DNA from: an uncultured Acinetobacter sp.
GTDB taxonomy: Bacteria; Pseudomonadota; Gammaproteobacteria; Pseudomonadales; Moraxellaceae
Reading direction: 5' to 3'
Length of the DNA: 64,000 nucleotides
NCBI GenBank assembly: GCA_913777945.1
Contig: CAJYTY010000008.1
Coordinates: 434,001-498,000, forward strand
Part shown: positions 17,846 to 28,103 of the stretch, in pieces
Layout of the letters: each line of letters starts with the position of its first letter
How positions within the stretch are numbered: position 1 is the first letter of the stretch
The notes under the pieces: generated by a model
Told to the model about the DNA's origin: nothing
Database searches by the model: none
The model's input: the letters and a program-made list of their open reading frames with translations, nothing else
Made by a program: the position numbers and the translations under genes

Positions 17846-20224
17846 TTAGGCTTGCTTGATTTTTTCTTCTGCTAAGAAGAACCATGTATCAAGAACAGAG
17901 TCTGGGTTTAATGAAACAGACTCAATACCTTGCTCCATAAGCCATTTAGCTAGATCTGGATGGTCAGATGGGCCTTGTCCACAAATACCCACATATTTGC
18001 CTGCTTTACGACACGCATGAATGGCCATTGATAACAATGCCTTAACTGCTGGGTCGCGCTCATCAAACAGATGAGAAACAATACCAGAGTCACGATCGAG
18101 TCCGAGCGTTAATTGAGTTAAATCGTTTGAACCAATCGAGAAACCATCAAAGTGCTCCAAGAATTGCTCGGCAAGTAGGGCATTGGTTGGCAATTCGCAC
18201 ATCATGATCACTTTAAGACCATTTTCACCACGCTTAAGACCATTGAGTGCCAAGAGTTCGATCACTCGTTTTGCTTCTGCAACAGTACGAACAAACGGAA
18301 TCATAATCTGGATGTTGGTAAGACCCATTTCATCACGTGCTTTTTTCAATGCACGGCATTCAAGCTCGAAGCAGTCGCGGAAGTTGTCCGATACGTAACG
18401 GCTTGCACCACGGAAGCCCAACATTGGGTTTTCTTCTTCTGGCTCGTAAAGCTTTCCGCCAATAAGGTTGGCATATTCGTTCGATTTAAAATCTGACATA
18501 CGTACAATGACTGGCTTTTCAGCAAATGCAGCTGCCAAAGTAGAAATACCTTCAACCAGTTTTTCGACATAAAAATCGATTGGTGAGGTGTAACCCGCAG
18601 TACGCGCCAGCACAGCAGCACGTGTTTCACGTGGCAAGCTGTCGATATTCAGTAACGCTTTCGGGTGAACACCAATCATACGGTTGATGATGAATTCAAG
18701 ACGTGCAAGACCAATACCTTCGTTTGGAATTTGAGCAAAGTCAAATGCGCGGTCTGGGTTCCCCACGTTCATCATGATTTTAAACGGTAGTTTTGGCATT
18801 GACTCAATTGAGTTGCGCTGTACTTCAAAGTCCAGTGCGCCTTCATAGATAAAGCCTGTATCGCCTTCAGCACATGAAACAGTCACTTCCTGACCATCGT
18901 TCAAGACTTCGGTCGCATTACCACAACCCACGATTGCAGGTACACCCAACTCGCGTGCAATAATTGCTGCGTGACATGTACGACCACCACGGTTGGTGAT
19001 AATCGCCGCTGCGCGTTTCATCACTGGTTCCCAGTCTGGATCTGTCATGTCTGAAACCAGAACATCACCGTCTTGGACTTTATCCATTTCTTTGATCGAC
19101 GTCACAATGCGAACTTTACCTGCGCCAATACGCTGACCAATCGAGCGACCTTCGCATACAACTGTTCCGCGTTGTTTGAGTAAGTAACGCTCCATTGTGC
19201 CTACATTTTGACGGCTTTTAACCGTTTCAGGACGCGCTTGAACGATATAAATCTGACCGTCATCTCCATCTTTGGCCCATTCAATATCCATTGGTGCGCC
19301 ATAGTGAGATTCAATAATAAGTGCTTGTTTGGCTAATTCTTGTAGTTCGTGATCATTCAGTGCAAATTGCTGACGTTCTTGTTTCTCGACGTCAACCACA
19401 ACTACAGACTTGCCTGCAGCGCCTTCGTCACCATAAATCATCTTTTGGTGTTTAGAACCAAGATTACGGCGTAATACAGCATGTTTGCCGTTACGTATTA
19501 ATGGTTTAGAAAGATAAAATTCGTCTGGGTTGACAGCACCTTGTACAACCATTTCACCTAAGCCATATGAGGCTGTGATGAATACGACATCTCTGAATCC
19601 AGATTCTGTGTCTAGGGTAAACATTACGCCTGCAGCGCCAGTTTCTGAGCGAACCATGCGCTGAATACCAGCAGATAATGCCACAACATCGTGATCAAAA
19701 CCTTGGTGAACACGATAGGCAATTGCACGGTCATTGTACAATGAAGCAAAAACTTCTTTGATGGCAATCAGAACATTGTCAATGCCACGGATATTCAGGA
19801 AGGTTTCTTGTTGGCCTGCAAAAGAAGCGTCAGGCAAGTCTTCAGCTGTAGCTGAAGAACGAACGGCAACCGCGATTTCCGGGTTGCCGTTTGACAAAGC
19901 ACTAAATGCTTCGCGGACTTCTTTTTCAAATTCTGGCGTCAGAGGAGTTTCAATAATCCACTGACGAATTTTAGCACCTGACTGCGCTAGGGCATTCACG
20001 TCTTCTACATTTAACTGGGCAAGTTCTGCTTGAATTTTAGCGTTGAGTCCACTTTGATCGAGGAATTCACGATAAGCGCCAGCCGTTGTCGCGAAGCCAC
20101 CTGGTACTGATACGCCAGCATTGGATAAGTGGCTGATCATTTCACCCAGAGATGAGTTTTTCCCACCTACAAGTTCGACGTCGTGCTTCCCTAATTTTTC
20201 TAGACCGATTACGCGCGCTTCCAA
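17846..20224 (-). CDS. ppsA: Phosphoenolpyruvate synthase
   Basis: Makes phosphoenolpyruvate from pyruvate, ATP and water, essential for growth on three-carbon and TCA-derived carbon. A 17-codon longer frame exists, but a TTG at 20224 (giving [23 protein letters not shown]) has GGAG 7 nt upstream and yields 792 residues, the same length as E. coli PpsA. The N-terminal ATP-grasp domain is followed by the swivelling phosphohistidine domain ([20 protein letters not shown], catalytic His) and the C-terminal PEP/pyruvate TIM barrel ([16 protein letters not shown]). Divergent from ppsR, its regulator. Confidence 0.96.
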   Translation of the reverse strand: MEARVIGLEKLGKHDVELVGGKNSSLGEMISHLSNAGVSVPGGFATTAGAYREFLDQSGLNAKIQAELAQLNVEDVNALAQSGAKIRQWIIETPLTPEFEKEVREAFSALSNGNPEIAVAVRSSATAEDLPDASFAGQQETFLNIRGIDNVLIAIKEVFASLYNDRAIAYRVHQGFDHDVVALSAGIQRMVRSETGAAGVMFTLDTESGFRDVVFITASYGLGEMVVQGAVNPDEFYLSKPLIRNGKHAVLRRNLGSKHQKMIYGDEGAAGKSVVVVDVEKQERQQFALNDHELQELAKQALIIESHYGAPMDIEWAKDGDDGQIYIVQARPETVKSRQNVGTMERYLLKQRGTVVCEGRSIGQRIGAGKVRIVTSIKEMDKVQDGDVLVSDMTDPDWEPVMKRAAAIITNRGGRTCHAAIIARELGVPAIVGCGNATEVLNDGQEVTVSCAEGDTGFIYEGALDFEVQRNSIESMPKLPFKIMMNVGNPDRAFDFAQIPNEGIGLARLEFIINRMIGVHPKALLNIDSLPRETRAAVLARTAGYTSPIDFYVEKLVEGISTLAAAFAEKPVIVRMSDFKSNEYANLIGGKLYEPEEENPMLGFRGASRYVSDNFRDCFELECRALKKARDEMGLTNIQIMIPFVRTVAEAKRVIELLALNGLKRGENGLKVIMMCELPTNALLAEQFLEHFDGFSIGSNDLTQLTLGLDRDSGIVSHLFDERDPAVKALLSMAIHACRKAGKYVGICGQGPSDHPDLAKWLMEQGIESVSLNPDSVLDTWFFLAEEKIKQA

Positions 20225-20379
20225 TGTTTCTACTCCACATTTCCAGTATTTAGTACTATCTTGGCATGAAGACATGATTAAATGTCCTTAGGTTTTGATT
20301 TTACTAAGCGACAGTTATATAAGATCAGTTTACTATAAAGATTATATAGCACTAAGACAAATCTGTGAGGAGAATTTTG
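20225..20379. promoter_or_regulatory. ppsA/ppsR divergent promoter region
   Basis: About 155 bp separate the two start codons. AT-rich -10-like sequences (TATATAA, TATAAA, TATATAG around 20315-20350) occur in both orientations, so overlapping divergent promoters are likely. Individual elements could not be assigned with confidence. Confidence 0.5.
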
Positions 20380-21216
20380 ATGTCTGAAGGAAAACAAATT
20401 AAGCGCAGTGTGTTCTTTATTTCGGACGGAACTGCCATTACAGCAGAAACTCTCGGACATTCATTGCTTGCACAATTTCCTAACGTAGACTTTGATATTC
20501 ATATCATGCCGTATATTGCAACAGAAGAAGCGGCTATGAACATTGTAGAGTCGATTAATCAGTGCCAGTCGCGTGATGGAACCCTACCATTGGTATTTGA
20601 TACTTTAGTCGATCCCAATGTACGTGAAATTATTAATACGGCCAAAGCCGTCAATCTAGATGTTTTTGAAGGGCTGATCAGTAAGCTTGAGCAAGAACTT
20701 GGAACGTCACCTACCACTTTAGTGGGTCAGACGCATGCAGTTACTGACTCGGAATATTATAAGGCACGTATCGATGCAGTGCATTTTGCACTAGACAATG
20801 ATGATGGCGCATTGACACGACATTATGATAAAGCAGATATTATTTTAATCGGGGTATCGCGATCAGGTAAAACGCCTACATCGATCTACTTGTCTTTGCA
20901 ATTTGGTATTCGAGTTGCCAACTATCCATTGACAGAAGAAGATCTCGACGATAACCGCTTACCTAAAGTGCTCAAAGAGCATAAGAACAAGCTTTTTGGT
21001 TTAATGATTGATGCGGAACGTTTGGTCGCCATCCGAACAGAACGTAAAGCCAATAGTCGCTATGCCAGCTATAGTCAGTGTCAGATGGAGCTGCGTGCGG
21101 TGGAGGGAATTTTCATTTCGGAAGGCATTCCGTATTTAGATGTTTCTGAAATGTCGATTGAGGAAATTTCAACTCGCATTCTTCAAACGACGGGTTTAAA
21201 ACGCCGAATTGGCTAA
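20380..21216 (+). CDS. ppsR: PEP synthase regulatory protein (kinase/pyrophosphorylase, DUF299)
   Basis: Bifunctional ADP-dependent kinase and Pi-dependent pyrophosphorylase that switches PpsA off and on by threonine phosphorylation. The start at 20380 (MSEGKQIKRSVFFISDGTAI) is chosen over a frame 5 codons longer because GAGGAG lies 7 nt upstream. This gives 278 residues, the family norm. The P-loop GVSRSGKT is at 158-165. Head-to-head with its target ppsA. Confidence 0.95.
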   Translation: MSEGKQIKRSVFFISDGTAITAETLGHSLLAQFPNVDFDIHIMPYIATEEAAMNIVESINQCQSRDGTLPLVFDTLVDPNVREIINTAKAVNLDVFEGLISKLEQELGTSPTTLVGQTHAVTDSEYYKARIDAVHFALDNDDGALTRHYDKADIILIGVSRSGKTPTSIYLSLQFGIRVANYPLTEEDLDDNRLPKVLKEHKNKLFGLMIDAERLVAIRTERKANSRYASYSQCQMELRAVEGIFISEGIPYLDVSEMSIEEISTRILQTTGLKRRIG

Positions 21217-21231
21217 TTTATTTTGATTTAA

Positions 21232-21262
21232 AAAGAGAAATACAAAAAATGTATTTCTCTTT
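21232..21262 (+). terminator. ppsR terminator
   Basis: AAAGAGAAATACA (21232-21244) pairs perfectly with TGTATTTCTCTTT (21250-21262) around a five-A loop. The final TTT is part of the stem, so the U-tract is short. Confidence 0.7.
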
Positions 21263-21429
21263 ATCGTTGTTTTGTTTGACTTTACTCATTGAGTACTAAA
21301 ATTAAAACTTGAAAAATTATGACAATAAGTGTACAAACCAAATGTAAATTGCGTCACATTTTAGTTTTATAATCTATCAAGGGTGGCAGTTACATTGACT
21401 TTTTTCATTCGTAAGTAGGAGAGATGCGT

Positions 21430-22872
21430 ATGAATCTTATGACTCCACGTCATCTTGGCTGTTATGAACTTGATTCAAAAGTTGATCGTATTCGCTTGCA
21501 CAAGACCGCTCATCACCTTGCGGTTCATCCCTTGTCAGAAAATATCTCACACCAGCACAATGTTCATATTGAAGACGTCGCAGAACACAGCACTGAAATA
21601 GACTCCTTAACCGGTTTGCCAGATCAATCGGGATTTAATAAGAAACTTAATCTGATGATGAGAGAGTGCCAGATCAAACTTGATGAGTCGTTTGGATTAA
21701 TTTTGTTTGATTTCGATTATTTTAATCAAATTAATAGTAATCATGGACATTTGGTTGGCGATCAAATCTTAAAAACGCTTGCAGAGCGAGTTCAACGCGT
21801 TTTACCGCAAGAAGTTTTCTTCACACGATTGGGTAGTGATGAGTTTGCATTACTTATTCCTCATATTCATTCTGATGCTTACCTCATTGAAGCCTATGCA
21901 CTGATTCATCAAGAAATTTCGAGACCAATTGAATATTTAGATCAGATTATAGAAAGCAATATTAGTGCAGGATGCGCCATTTATCCTCGTGATGTGACAG
22001 ATACCATGAACGTTGTACAAGCTGCCAATATCGCATTGTGTCGCTTAAAACTTTCAGGGCGTGGTGGATACTGTATTTTTAAACGTGAAATGCAAATTGA
22101 GCAAAATGTGATTGCACAACAATTCAATTGTGCCCGTTATATCTTAAGGCACAATCTAATTTGTCCTTTTTATCAGCCAAAATTTAATTTAAAAAATGGT
22201 CAACTCACCGGTTTTGAAGCATTGCTGCGCTGGTATGATCAGCATGATCAGCTTCAACTCCCCAGACGCATTAAAAATGCTTTTGAAGACTATAACCTTG
22301 CTAGCCGCTTGAGTGAAATCATGCAGCTACGTGTTTTTCGGGATATGGCCGAATGGATTGATCAAGGTTTAGATATGGTGCCTGTCTCGATTAATGCCGC
22401 ACCCGTGGAATTTTTAAAAGATAATTATGCTGAACTTTTGCTTGATCGGTTAGATCGTTTCAATATTCCGCATTCTTTGGTAGAAATTGAAATTACTGAG
22501 CATCTTTTAGATGAACATGGCAAAGCCTATATTTCGCGTGCATTGAACAAGCTCAAACACGAGGGAATACGAATCGCATTAGACGATTTTGGTACAGGGC
22601 ATTCATCTCTGACGCGTTTGGCAAATTTACCTGTGGATTGCCTTAAAATAGACTGTGATTTCGTGCAGCGTATGGAGCAAGAAAAACTCATTTTTGCGAT
22701 TGTTCAATCGATCATCAGTATGAGCTCAAATTTGGGGATCGATGTGGTTGCCGAAGGCATTGAAAATGTTCACCAGCTAGAATTACTCAAACAACAAGGC
22801 TGTGAAATCGGGCAGGGCTTTTTGTTTAGCCATGCTTTGGCTCCTGCTGAAGCCAAAGCACTTTTATCATAA
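21430..22872 (+). CDS. GGDEF-EAL cyclic-di-GMP protein
   Basis: 480 residues from the second ATG (21430), which has AGGAG at proper spacing; the ATG at 21424 is too close. There is no transmembrane or recognised sensor domain, only a 55-residue N-terminal stretch. The GGDEF domain (about 58-220) carries the variant GSDEF at 135-139 and no RxxD inhibitory site, so cyclase activity is doubtful. The EAL domain (about 232-480) looks active: EAL 263-265, an Asn in SINAAP, Glu in EIEITEH, DDFGTGHSS, K in LKIDCD and AEGIEN. The likely main activity is c-di-GMP phosphodiesterase, affecting surface behaviour. It is monocistronic. Confidence 0.9.
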   Translation: MNLMTPRHLGCYELDSKVDRIRLHKTAHHLAVHPLSENISHQHNVHIEDVAEHSTEIDSLTGLPDQSGFNKKLNLMMRECQIKLDESFGLILFDFDYFNQINSNHGHLVGDQILKTLAERVQRVLPQEVFFTRLGSDEFALLIPHIHSDAYLIEAYALIHQEISRPIEYLDQIIESNISAGCAIYPRDVTDTMNVVQAANIALCRLKLSGRGGYCIFKREMQIEQNVIAQQFNCARYILRHNLICPFYQPKFNLKNGQLTGFEALLRWYDQHDQLQLPRRIKNAFEDYNLASRLSEIMQLRVFRDMAEWIDQGLDMVPVSINAAPVEFLKDNYAELLLDRLDRFNIPHSLVEIEITEHLLDEHGKAYISRALNKLKHEGIRIALDDFGTGHSSLTRLANLPVDCLKIDCDFVQRMEQEKLIFAIVQSIISMSSNLGIDVVAEGIENVHQLELLKQQGCEIGQGFLFSHALAPAEAKALLS

Positions 22873-22918
22873 TATAATTTAAGCTGCTTATTTGGCGCGT
22901 TAAGCCATGCACATTAGG

Positions 22919-23926
22919 CTACGCGTTTTTGATGTCCATTAGATAACTGAAATTATCCAAGCGTTTTTGCGTATCGTAAATATCGCAGGTAAAAATAAAC
23001 TCATCCACGGCGTATTGATCGACAAGTTGTTCAAGACCAGCTTTAACTCGTTCGACCGAACCAATTTGAGCCATACCAAAAAAGTTTTCTACAGAGAGTT
23101 TTTCTGCCGGCCCCCAAAGTAAATCCATTGAATCCACAGGTGGTTTAAGGCGCAGACTTTGACCTCGCATCAGTCCTAATATACGTTGATAAGCACTGGT
23201 TGCAAGATAGTTTGCTTCTTCATCCGTTTCTGCCACAACAGTCGGCACACCCATCGATACATACGGTTGGTCTAAATATTTTGAAGGCTGAAAATTATCA
23301 CGATACAGTTGGATCGCCTGCCCGAGCATACGCGGTGCAAAGTGGGATGCAAATGAATACGGTAAGCCTAATTTTGCAGCCAATTGAGCACTAAATAAAC
23401 TCGATCCGAGCAGCCAGACGGGAACATGGGTACTGTGCCCGGGTGTGGCAATAATGGATTGGTCTGGTTTTGGCGTATCAAAGTAGCGAAGAATCTCTGC
23501 AACATCTTGTGGAAATTGCTCTTCAGTTTCCTTGTGCCCACGGCGCAGCGCACGCATGGTCATTTGGTCGGTACCGGGAGCGCGGCCAAGTCCGAGTTCA
23601 ATTCTGTCTGGATAAAGCGTTGCCAAGGTTCCAAACTGCTCTGCAACAACCAAAGGAGCATGATTGGGGAGCATGATACCGCCCGAACCGAGTCGAAGAG
23701 ATTGTGTGTTTGCTGCGATATAGCCAATCATGACGGCCGTTGCAGAGCTAGCAATACCATCCATATTGTGATGTTCGGCAAGCCAAAAACGACGATAACC
23801 CAGCTGTTCTGCATGTTGTGCAAGTTGCAGGGCATGTTGCAAAGTAAACTGAATGCTTTTGTCGTCACGCACAGAAGCTAATTCGAGAATGGAAAACTGA
23901 GTATCTTTAAGCGACGTGATAGACAT
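22919..23926 (-). CDS. LLM-class flavin-dependent oxidoreductase
   Basis: Luciferase-like monooxygenase of the single-chain MsnO8/YhbW type, 335 residues from [17 protein letters not shown] (23926). A frame 4 codons longer starts without a ribosome-binding site. Typical blocks are [57 protein letters not shown] and PVWLLGSS. It would use FMNH2 from a separate reductase. The substrate is unknown. It stands alone, with an unusual repeat-rich region directly upstream. Confidence 0.88.
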   Translation of the reverse strand: MSITSLKDTQFSILELASVRDDKSIQFTLQHALQLAQHAEQLGYRRFWLAEHHNMDGIASSATAVMIGYIAANTQSLRLGSGGIMLPNHAPLVVAEQFGTLATLYPDRIELGLGRAPGTDQMTMRALRRGHKETEEQFPQDVAEILRYFDTPKPDQSIIATPGHSTHVPVWLLGSSLFSAQLAAKLGLPYSFASHFAPRMLGQAIQLYRDNFQPSKYLDQPYVSMGVPTVVAETDEEANYLATSAYQRILGLMRGQSLRLKPPVDSMDLLWGPAEKLSVENFFGMAQIGSVERVKAGLEQLVDQYAVDEFIFTCDIYDTQKRLDNFSYLMDIKNA

Positions 23927-23938
23927 ATCTACTCTCAT

Positions 23939-23990
23939 ATATCGATGTTTTTCGATATTATACGATATTTTATATCGATAAAAAACGATA
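23939..23990 (-). promoter_or_regulatory. CGATA-repeat region upstream of the LLM oxidoreductase
   Basis: Within 52 bp there are two interleaved inverted repeats: ATATCGA (23939-23945) with TCGATAT (23952-23958), and CGATAT (23963-23968) with ATATCG (23972-23977). A further CGATA is at 23986-23990. Placement immediately upstream of the start suggests repressor operators overlapping the promoter. The regulator is not identified. Confidence 0.45.
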
Positions 23991-24021
23991 AATAAAATTG
24001 ACTTTGTAAATTTTTACAAAC

Positions 24022-24051
24022 AAAAAAAGGCAGCATATGAAATGCTGCCTT
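24022..24051 (-). terminator. terminator of the glycine-zipper gene
   Basis: AAGGCAGCAT (24027-24036) pairs with ATGCTGCCTT (24042-24051). On the minus strand a run of seven T follows. Confidence 0.85.
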
Positions 24052-24070
24052 CGGTATCAGTAAAGATAAA

Positions 24071-24517
24071 TTAGTAGCGACGGTGGTGACGGTGATGTTT
24101 TTTCCAGCCGCGATGATTACCATTGTCGTAATAACGCTCTTCGGCACGATCTTTAGAAATCTTGTTACCTAAAGCTGAACCACCTGCTGCACCTAAAGCT
24201 GCACCAATGTAACCGCCATTTGTGCCACCAACATTACGACCTACGGTATAACCACCAACACCACCTAAACCACCACCAATAGCAGAAGAGGTACGGTCAC
24301 GACGGTTACTTGCGACGGCAGCACCACCAGCGCCACCCAATGCAGAACCAATCATGGCACCAGACTGACCGCCCATTTGTTTACCCAATGCAGTACCCAC
24401 GACACTACCCAAAGCAGATGTTGCAGCGACACGTGTGGTATTGTCTGCATGTGCTGAAATGGCCATCATTGATGAACTCGCGATCACGGCACTCATTAAC
24501 CAAGTTTTAATTTTCAT
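24071..24517 (-). CDS. Glycine-zipper outer-membrane-type protein
   Basis: The start at 24517 (MKIKTWLMSAVIASSSMM) has GGAG at 6 nt and gives a clear Sec signal peptide with predicted cleavage after Ala24 (AHA-D); the longer frame lacks both. The 148-residue precursor has glycine-zipper repeats in its mature middle (GSVVGTALGKQMGGQSGAMIG, then GGGLGGVGGYTVG and GGYIGAALGAAGGSALG), which usually pack as membrane helices. The C-terminus is His/Arg-rich (GWKKHHRHHRRY), possibly metal- or polyanion-binding. Related to the YMGG/17 kDa-antigen type proteins; the exact role is unknown. Confidence 0.82.
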   Translation of the reverse strand: MKIKTWLMSAVIASSSMMAISAHADNTTRVAATSALGSVVGTALGKQMGGQSGAMIGSALGGAGGAAVASNRRDRTSSAIGGGLGGVGGYTVGRNVGGTNGGYIGAALGAAGGSALGNKISKDRAEERYYDNGNHRGWKKHHRHHRRY

Positions 24518-24946
24518 TTTTAACTCCATGCCCCGTGTGTGGATACAGGACCTTCTATATTTCGTTGAAGTAAATGTAACAAGAGATGAGTCAAAAAGTG
24601 TGAAGACGATCATCCAGACTATTGCGATTTGGTGTGCAGATTGTGATGTTTTGTGTCATTACCCCAAAATATGAAGAACTTATTTATTTTATTTGATGGA
24701 AATATACGCAATAAAGAAGCATTTTTTGTTTCAAAAAATTGATTTATATAAATTTAATCATTTTATTCATAGTTTGATTAATTTTTCATTAATAAGAAAT
24801 TAAAGTTTTGAGGGGTTGCTTTTCGTTTTTAGGTTATTCAAACCGTTTGATATTCCTTTATCAGCCTTGTGAATCATAAAAAAACAACTAGGTTTTTTCC
24901 TTACTGCGCAATCGCTATGTCTTTTGCATAGGAGAGTCTGTAAACT
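24518..24946. other. AT-rich intergenic region before prfA
   Basis: About 430 bp with no supported gene. It holds the promoter of the glycine-zipper gene on one side and that of prfA on the other. A TTTTGCATAG / CTATGCGCAA near-dyad around 24923-24955 precedes prfA. hemA, which precedes prfA in many gamma-proteobacteria, is not here. Confidence 0.5.
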
Positions 24947-25036
24947 ATGCGCAATTTTTTATTCTTAGATGGTTTGTCAAGTCTTAGTCAGATTAAAGCT
25001 AACCAACCAGATTTATTGAGATTGTTCTTCTTATGA
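24947..25036 (+). CDS. 29-residue upstream ORF overlapping the prfA start
   Basis: An ATG at 24947, with GGAG 12 nt upstream, opens a 29-codon frame whose TGA overlaps the prfA start as ATGA. The peptide begins [18 protein letters not shown] and ends in leucine and phenylalanine. prfA itself has only a weak ribosome-binding site, so translation of this ORF could deliver ribosomes to prfA. Not recognised; coincidence is possible because the 12-nt spacing is long. Confidence 0.35.
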   Translation: MRNFLFLDGLSSLSQIKANQPDLLRLFFL

Positions 25037-26121
25037 AAGAATCGCTACGTTTACGTTTAGATCAATTGTGTGATCGTCATGAAGAGCTGAATGCATTGTT
25101 GGCCGACGCCGAAGTTATTTCAGACAATAAACGCTTTCGAAAATTATCGCGTGAGCACAGTGACTTAAATGAGATTGTGCAGGTGTGGGGACAGTATCGT
25201 CAGGCTGAAGAAGACATCAAAACAGCAGAAGAAATGCTGGAAGATCCTGATTTTAAGGATATGGCACAAGAGGAGATCAAAGAAAACCGTGCTTTGATTG
25301 AAACGCTCGAGGGCCAGTTAAATATTTTGATGATCCCTAAAGATCCAAACGATGCCAATGCCGCTTATCTCGAAATTCGTGCAGGCACGGGTGGTGATGA
25401 AGCTGCGATTTTCTCTGGCGACTTATTCCGTATGTACAGCAAATATGCCGAGACCCAAGGCTGGCGTATTGAAGTGTTATCTGAAAATGAAGGCGAACAC
25501 GGCGGCTATAAAGAAGTGATTTGTCGTGTCGATGGCGATAGCGTATATGGCCGTTTAAAATTTGAAAGTGGTGCGCATCGCGTACAACGTGTTCCGGCAA
25601 CTGAATCTCAAGGCCGTGTGCATACCTCTGCCTGTACAGTTGCGATTTTGCCTGAAGTCGATGTAGACACTACCGTCGAAATTAATGCGGCCGATTTACG
25701 TATCGATACCTATCGTGCGTCGGGTGCCGGTGGTCAGCACGTCAACAAAACCGATTCGGCAGTGCGTATTACGCACATTCCAACCGGTGTTGTGGTTGAG
25801 TGTCAAGAAGAACGTTCACAGCATAAAAACAAAGCCAAGGCGTTAGCACTATTGGCATCTCGTTTAGAAAATGCAAAACGTGCTGCGCAAGAAAGTGCGA
25901 CCTCGGAAATGCGACGTGACTTGGTGGGATCGGGCGACCGTTCAGAACGTATTCGTACCTATAACTATCCGCAAGGTCGAATGACGGATCATCGTATCAA
26001 TTTAACGCTTTATAAATTGGATGCCATTATGGAAGGTGATTTGACAGAATTACTCGATAGTTTGCATCGTGAATATCAAGCTGATCAATTGGCCATGTTG
26101 GCACAAGAGAATGGTGGTTGA
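25033..26121 (+). CDS. prfA: Peptide chain release factor 1
   Basis: Terminates translation at UAA and UAG. 362 residues, standard length. The codon-recognition PxT motif appears as [15 protein letters not shown] and the catalytic GGQ as [15 protein letters not shown] near residue 233, where PrmC methylates the Gln. It overlaps prmC by one base (TGATG). Confidence 0.97.
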   Translation: MKESLRLRLDQLCDRHEELNALLADAEVISDNKRFRKLSREHSDLNEIVQVWGQYRQAEEDIKTAEEMLEDPDFKDMAQEEIKENRALIETLEGQLNILMIPKDPNDANAAYLEIRAGTGGDEAAIFSGDLFRMYSKYAETQGWRIEVLSENEGEHGGYKEVICRVDGDSVYGRLKFESGAHRVQRVPATESQGRVHTSACTVAILPEVDVDTTVEINAADLRIDTYRASGAGGQHVNKTDSAVRITHIPTGVVVECQEERSQHKNKAKALALLASRLENAKRAAQESATSEMRRDLVGSGDRSERIRTYNYPQGRMTDHRINLTLYKLDAIMEGDLTELLDSLHREYQADQLAMLAQENGG

Positions 26122-26939
26122 TGAATATTGCGCAAGCACTAAATTTGCGTGGTGAACCTGATAGCTATGAACGGCAAGAGGCAATCTGGCTGCTTGAACA
26201 TATTGTTCATCTTAGTGCGCTAGAGCTTAGAATGCGTTCGTTACAAGTATTGAGTTCAGAGCAAGAGCAAGCTTATCTCGACGGCTTAATGCGCTTGGCA
26301 CAAGGTGAGCCTTTGGCCTATATCACGGGTTCGCAACCATTTTGGAGTCTGGATCTGATTGTGACTAAAGATACGCTAGTACCACGACCAGACACCGAAA
26401 TCCTGATTGAAACGGTACTCGAATTGACCTTGCCCAAGCACAGTAACGTGGTTGATTTAGGAACAGGAACTGGCGCGATTGCGCTGTCTCTGGCAAAAGA
26501 GCGTCCAGATTGGCGCGTATTGGCGACAGATATTTATCAACCTACATTAGACATCGCCGCAAAAAATGCCCAGAAGCATCAGCTAGATCGGGTGGAGTTT
26601 GTGTGCGGTGCATGGTATGAGGCAATTCCCGCACAGCGATTTGATTTGATTGTATCTAATCCGCCCTATATCGATGCCGATGATGTGCACATGCAGCACT
26701 TGGCTACAGAACCACGTCGTGCCTTGGTTGCAGATCATCAGGGTTTGTCTGATCTTGAGCATATTATCAAGCAGGCACCTGAGTGGCTCAATATTGATGG
26801 ATGGTTGGTGCTCGAACATGGCTATGATCAAGGTAATGCGGTGCGGCAGATTTTTAGTGCAGCAGGGTTTGCGCAGGTGCAAACAGTAAAAGATTATGGT
26901 GGAAATGACCGTATCAGTTTGGGTCAGATGAAGGGTTGA
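26121..26939 (+). CDS. prmC: Release factor glutamine methyltransferase
   Basis: SAM-dependent N5-glutamine methyltransferase for the GGQ motif of RF1 and RF2. The start is the ATG overlapping the prfA stop; one codon upstream is only a TTG. The 272-residue protein has an N-terminal helical domain, the SAM-binding VVDLGTGTGAIALSLA, and the NPPY motif in VSNPPYIDADD that positions the glutamine amide. The 3' end overlaps that of the convergent AraC gene by 16 bp. Confidence 0.95.
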   Translation: MNIAQALNLRGEPDSYERQEAIWLLEHIVHLSALELRMRSLQVLSSEQEQAYLDGLMRLAQGEPLAYITGSQPFWSLDLIVTKDTLVPRPDTEILIETVLELTLPKHSNVVDLGTGTGAIALSLAKERPDWRVLATDIYQPTLDIAAKNAQKHQLDRVEFVCGAWYEAIPAQRFDLIVSNPPYIDADDVHMQHLATEPRRALVADHQGLSDLEHIIKQAPEWLNIDGWLVLEHGYDQGNAVRQIFSAAGFAQVQTVKDYGGNDRISLGQMKG

Positions 26940-27937
26940 GTCTGCTGCCGATAGGCTCCTGGGCTCACACCAGTCCATTTTTTGAATGCGCGATGAAATG
27001 CACTGGCTTCATGGAAATTGAGTGCATCACTAATTTCTTGAATGCTTTGTTGTGTATGGGTCAATCGATCAATCGCAATATCACAGCGGATATCATTTTT
27101 TAGCTGCTGATAGCTGGTATTTTCATTTTTTAATCGCCGTTGAATGGTGGCTTCTGATAAGCATAGCTGCTGTGCCAGTATTTTGAGTTCAGGCCAGTTC
27201 GAAGGATGTAGATGTATCAATTGCCTGCGAATAATGACACTTAGCGCATTTTCATTTTTATATTTGATAAGCAAATTATGCGGTACCTGTTCTAAAAATG
27301 CATGTGCAGCTTTTTTATCTTTTTTTACTTTTAGCGTTAAATAACTCAGATCAATTTCAATGCAGTTGACCGTATCATCAAATACGATATTTTCACAGAA
27401 TCGCACATAATAATCTTGCGGATATTCAGGTTGAGCGCATTTCACACGGATCTGATGAATCGGAATACGCTGATCTGAAATCCAGCACAGCAAGCCATGA
27501 ACCAACATGATATAGGTGGCATAGGTAAACATGCGTTTGATGTGTGTCTGGTCATCGAGATAAATATAAGCCTTGTGCTGGTCTATCTCGAGTCGTGCGT
27601 GAGTATCATCAAGAAGTAAATTAAAATAATCCAAAATAGTACGAAGCGCCATTTCTGTTGTGTCTGTCGAGATGATGAGGTAGCAAAGAAGTTTGTAACT
27701 TCCATAACGCATTGGATGTGAGTCCATGCCAAAAAATTCATCATTCAGACATTTGGCAATTTCAATCCAGAGCTGCGCATAAGCCGATACTGAAATACGC
27801 GCCTTAGGATATGCCAGCAATTCAGGTGAAATACCTGCACGTAGAGCAATTTGATCGATAAAAATGCCACGTGCGAGGGCGACACTCAGGGCTTCATTGA
27901 CGAGTGCGATTGAAATAGTACCTTTGGTGTGTTGCAT
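26924..27937 (-). CDS. AraC-family regulator with arabinose-binding-like N-domain (OruR type)
   Basis: The C-terminus is a double helix-turn-helix (LAQQLCLSEATIQRRLK and IQEISDALNFHEASAFHRAFKKWTG). The N-terminal 190 residues match the Arabinose_bd-type domain used by regulators of fatty-acid and amino-acid catabolism. The frame is open to 28084, but family N-termini resemble KGTISIALVNEAL, so the ATG at 27937 (337 residues) is preferred; no start has a strong ribosome-binding site. It is divergent from the SDR gene, so it probably controls the SDR and acyl-CoA synthetase genes. Confidence 0.82.
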   Translation of the reverse strand: MQHTKGTISIALVNEALSVALARGIFIDQIALRAGISPELLAYPKARISVSAYAQLWIEIAKCLNDEFFGMDSHPMRYGSYKLLCYLIISTDTTEMALRTILDYFNLLLDDTHARLEIDQHKAYIYLDDQTHIKRMFTYATYIMLVHGLLCWISDQRIPIHQIRVKCAQPEYPQDYYVRFCENIVFDDTVNCIEIDLSYLTLKVKKDKKAAHAFLEQVPHNLLIKYKNENALSVIIRRQLIHLHPSNWPELKILAQQLCLSEATIQRRLKNENTSYQQLKNDIRCDIAIDRLTHTQQSIQEISDALNFHEASAFHRAFKKWTGVSPGAYRQQTQPFI

Positions 27938-28103
27938 CGTCACGTTTTGAATATCCCATATCTGAAAAAGCCACATTGAACGTTCTAATTCACTGGCCAA
28001 ATACCTCAGTACAATTGAGGTGTTTTGAAATTGTACTTCGGTTCGTTCGATTTTAACCTGTAAGTGTGAATTCGCAATAAGCATTCAGTAGGTAAAAATA
28101 GCA

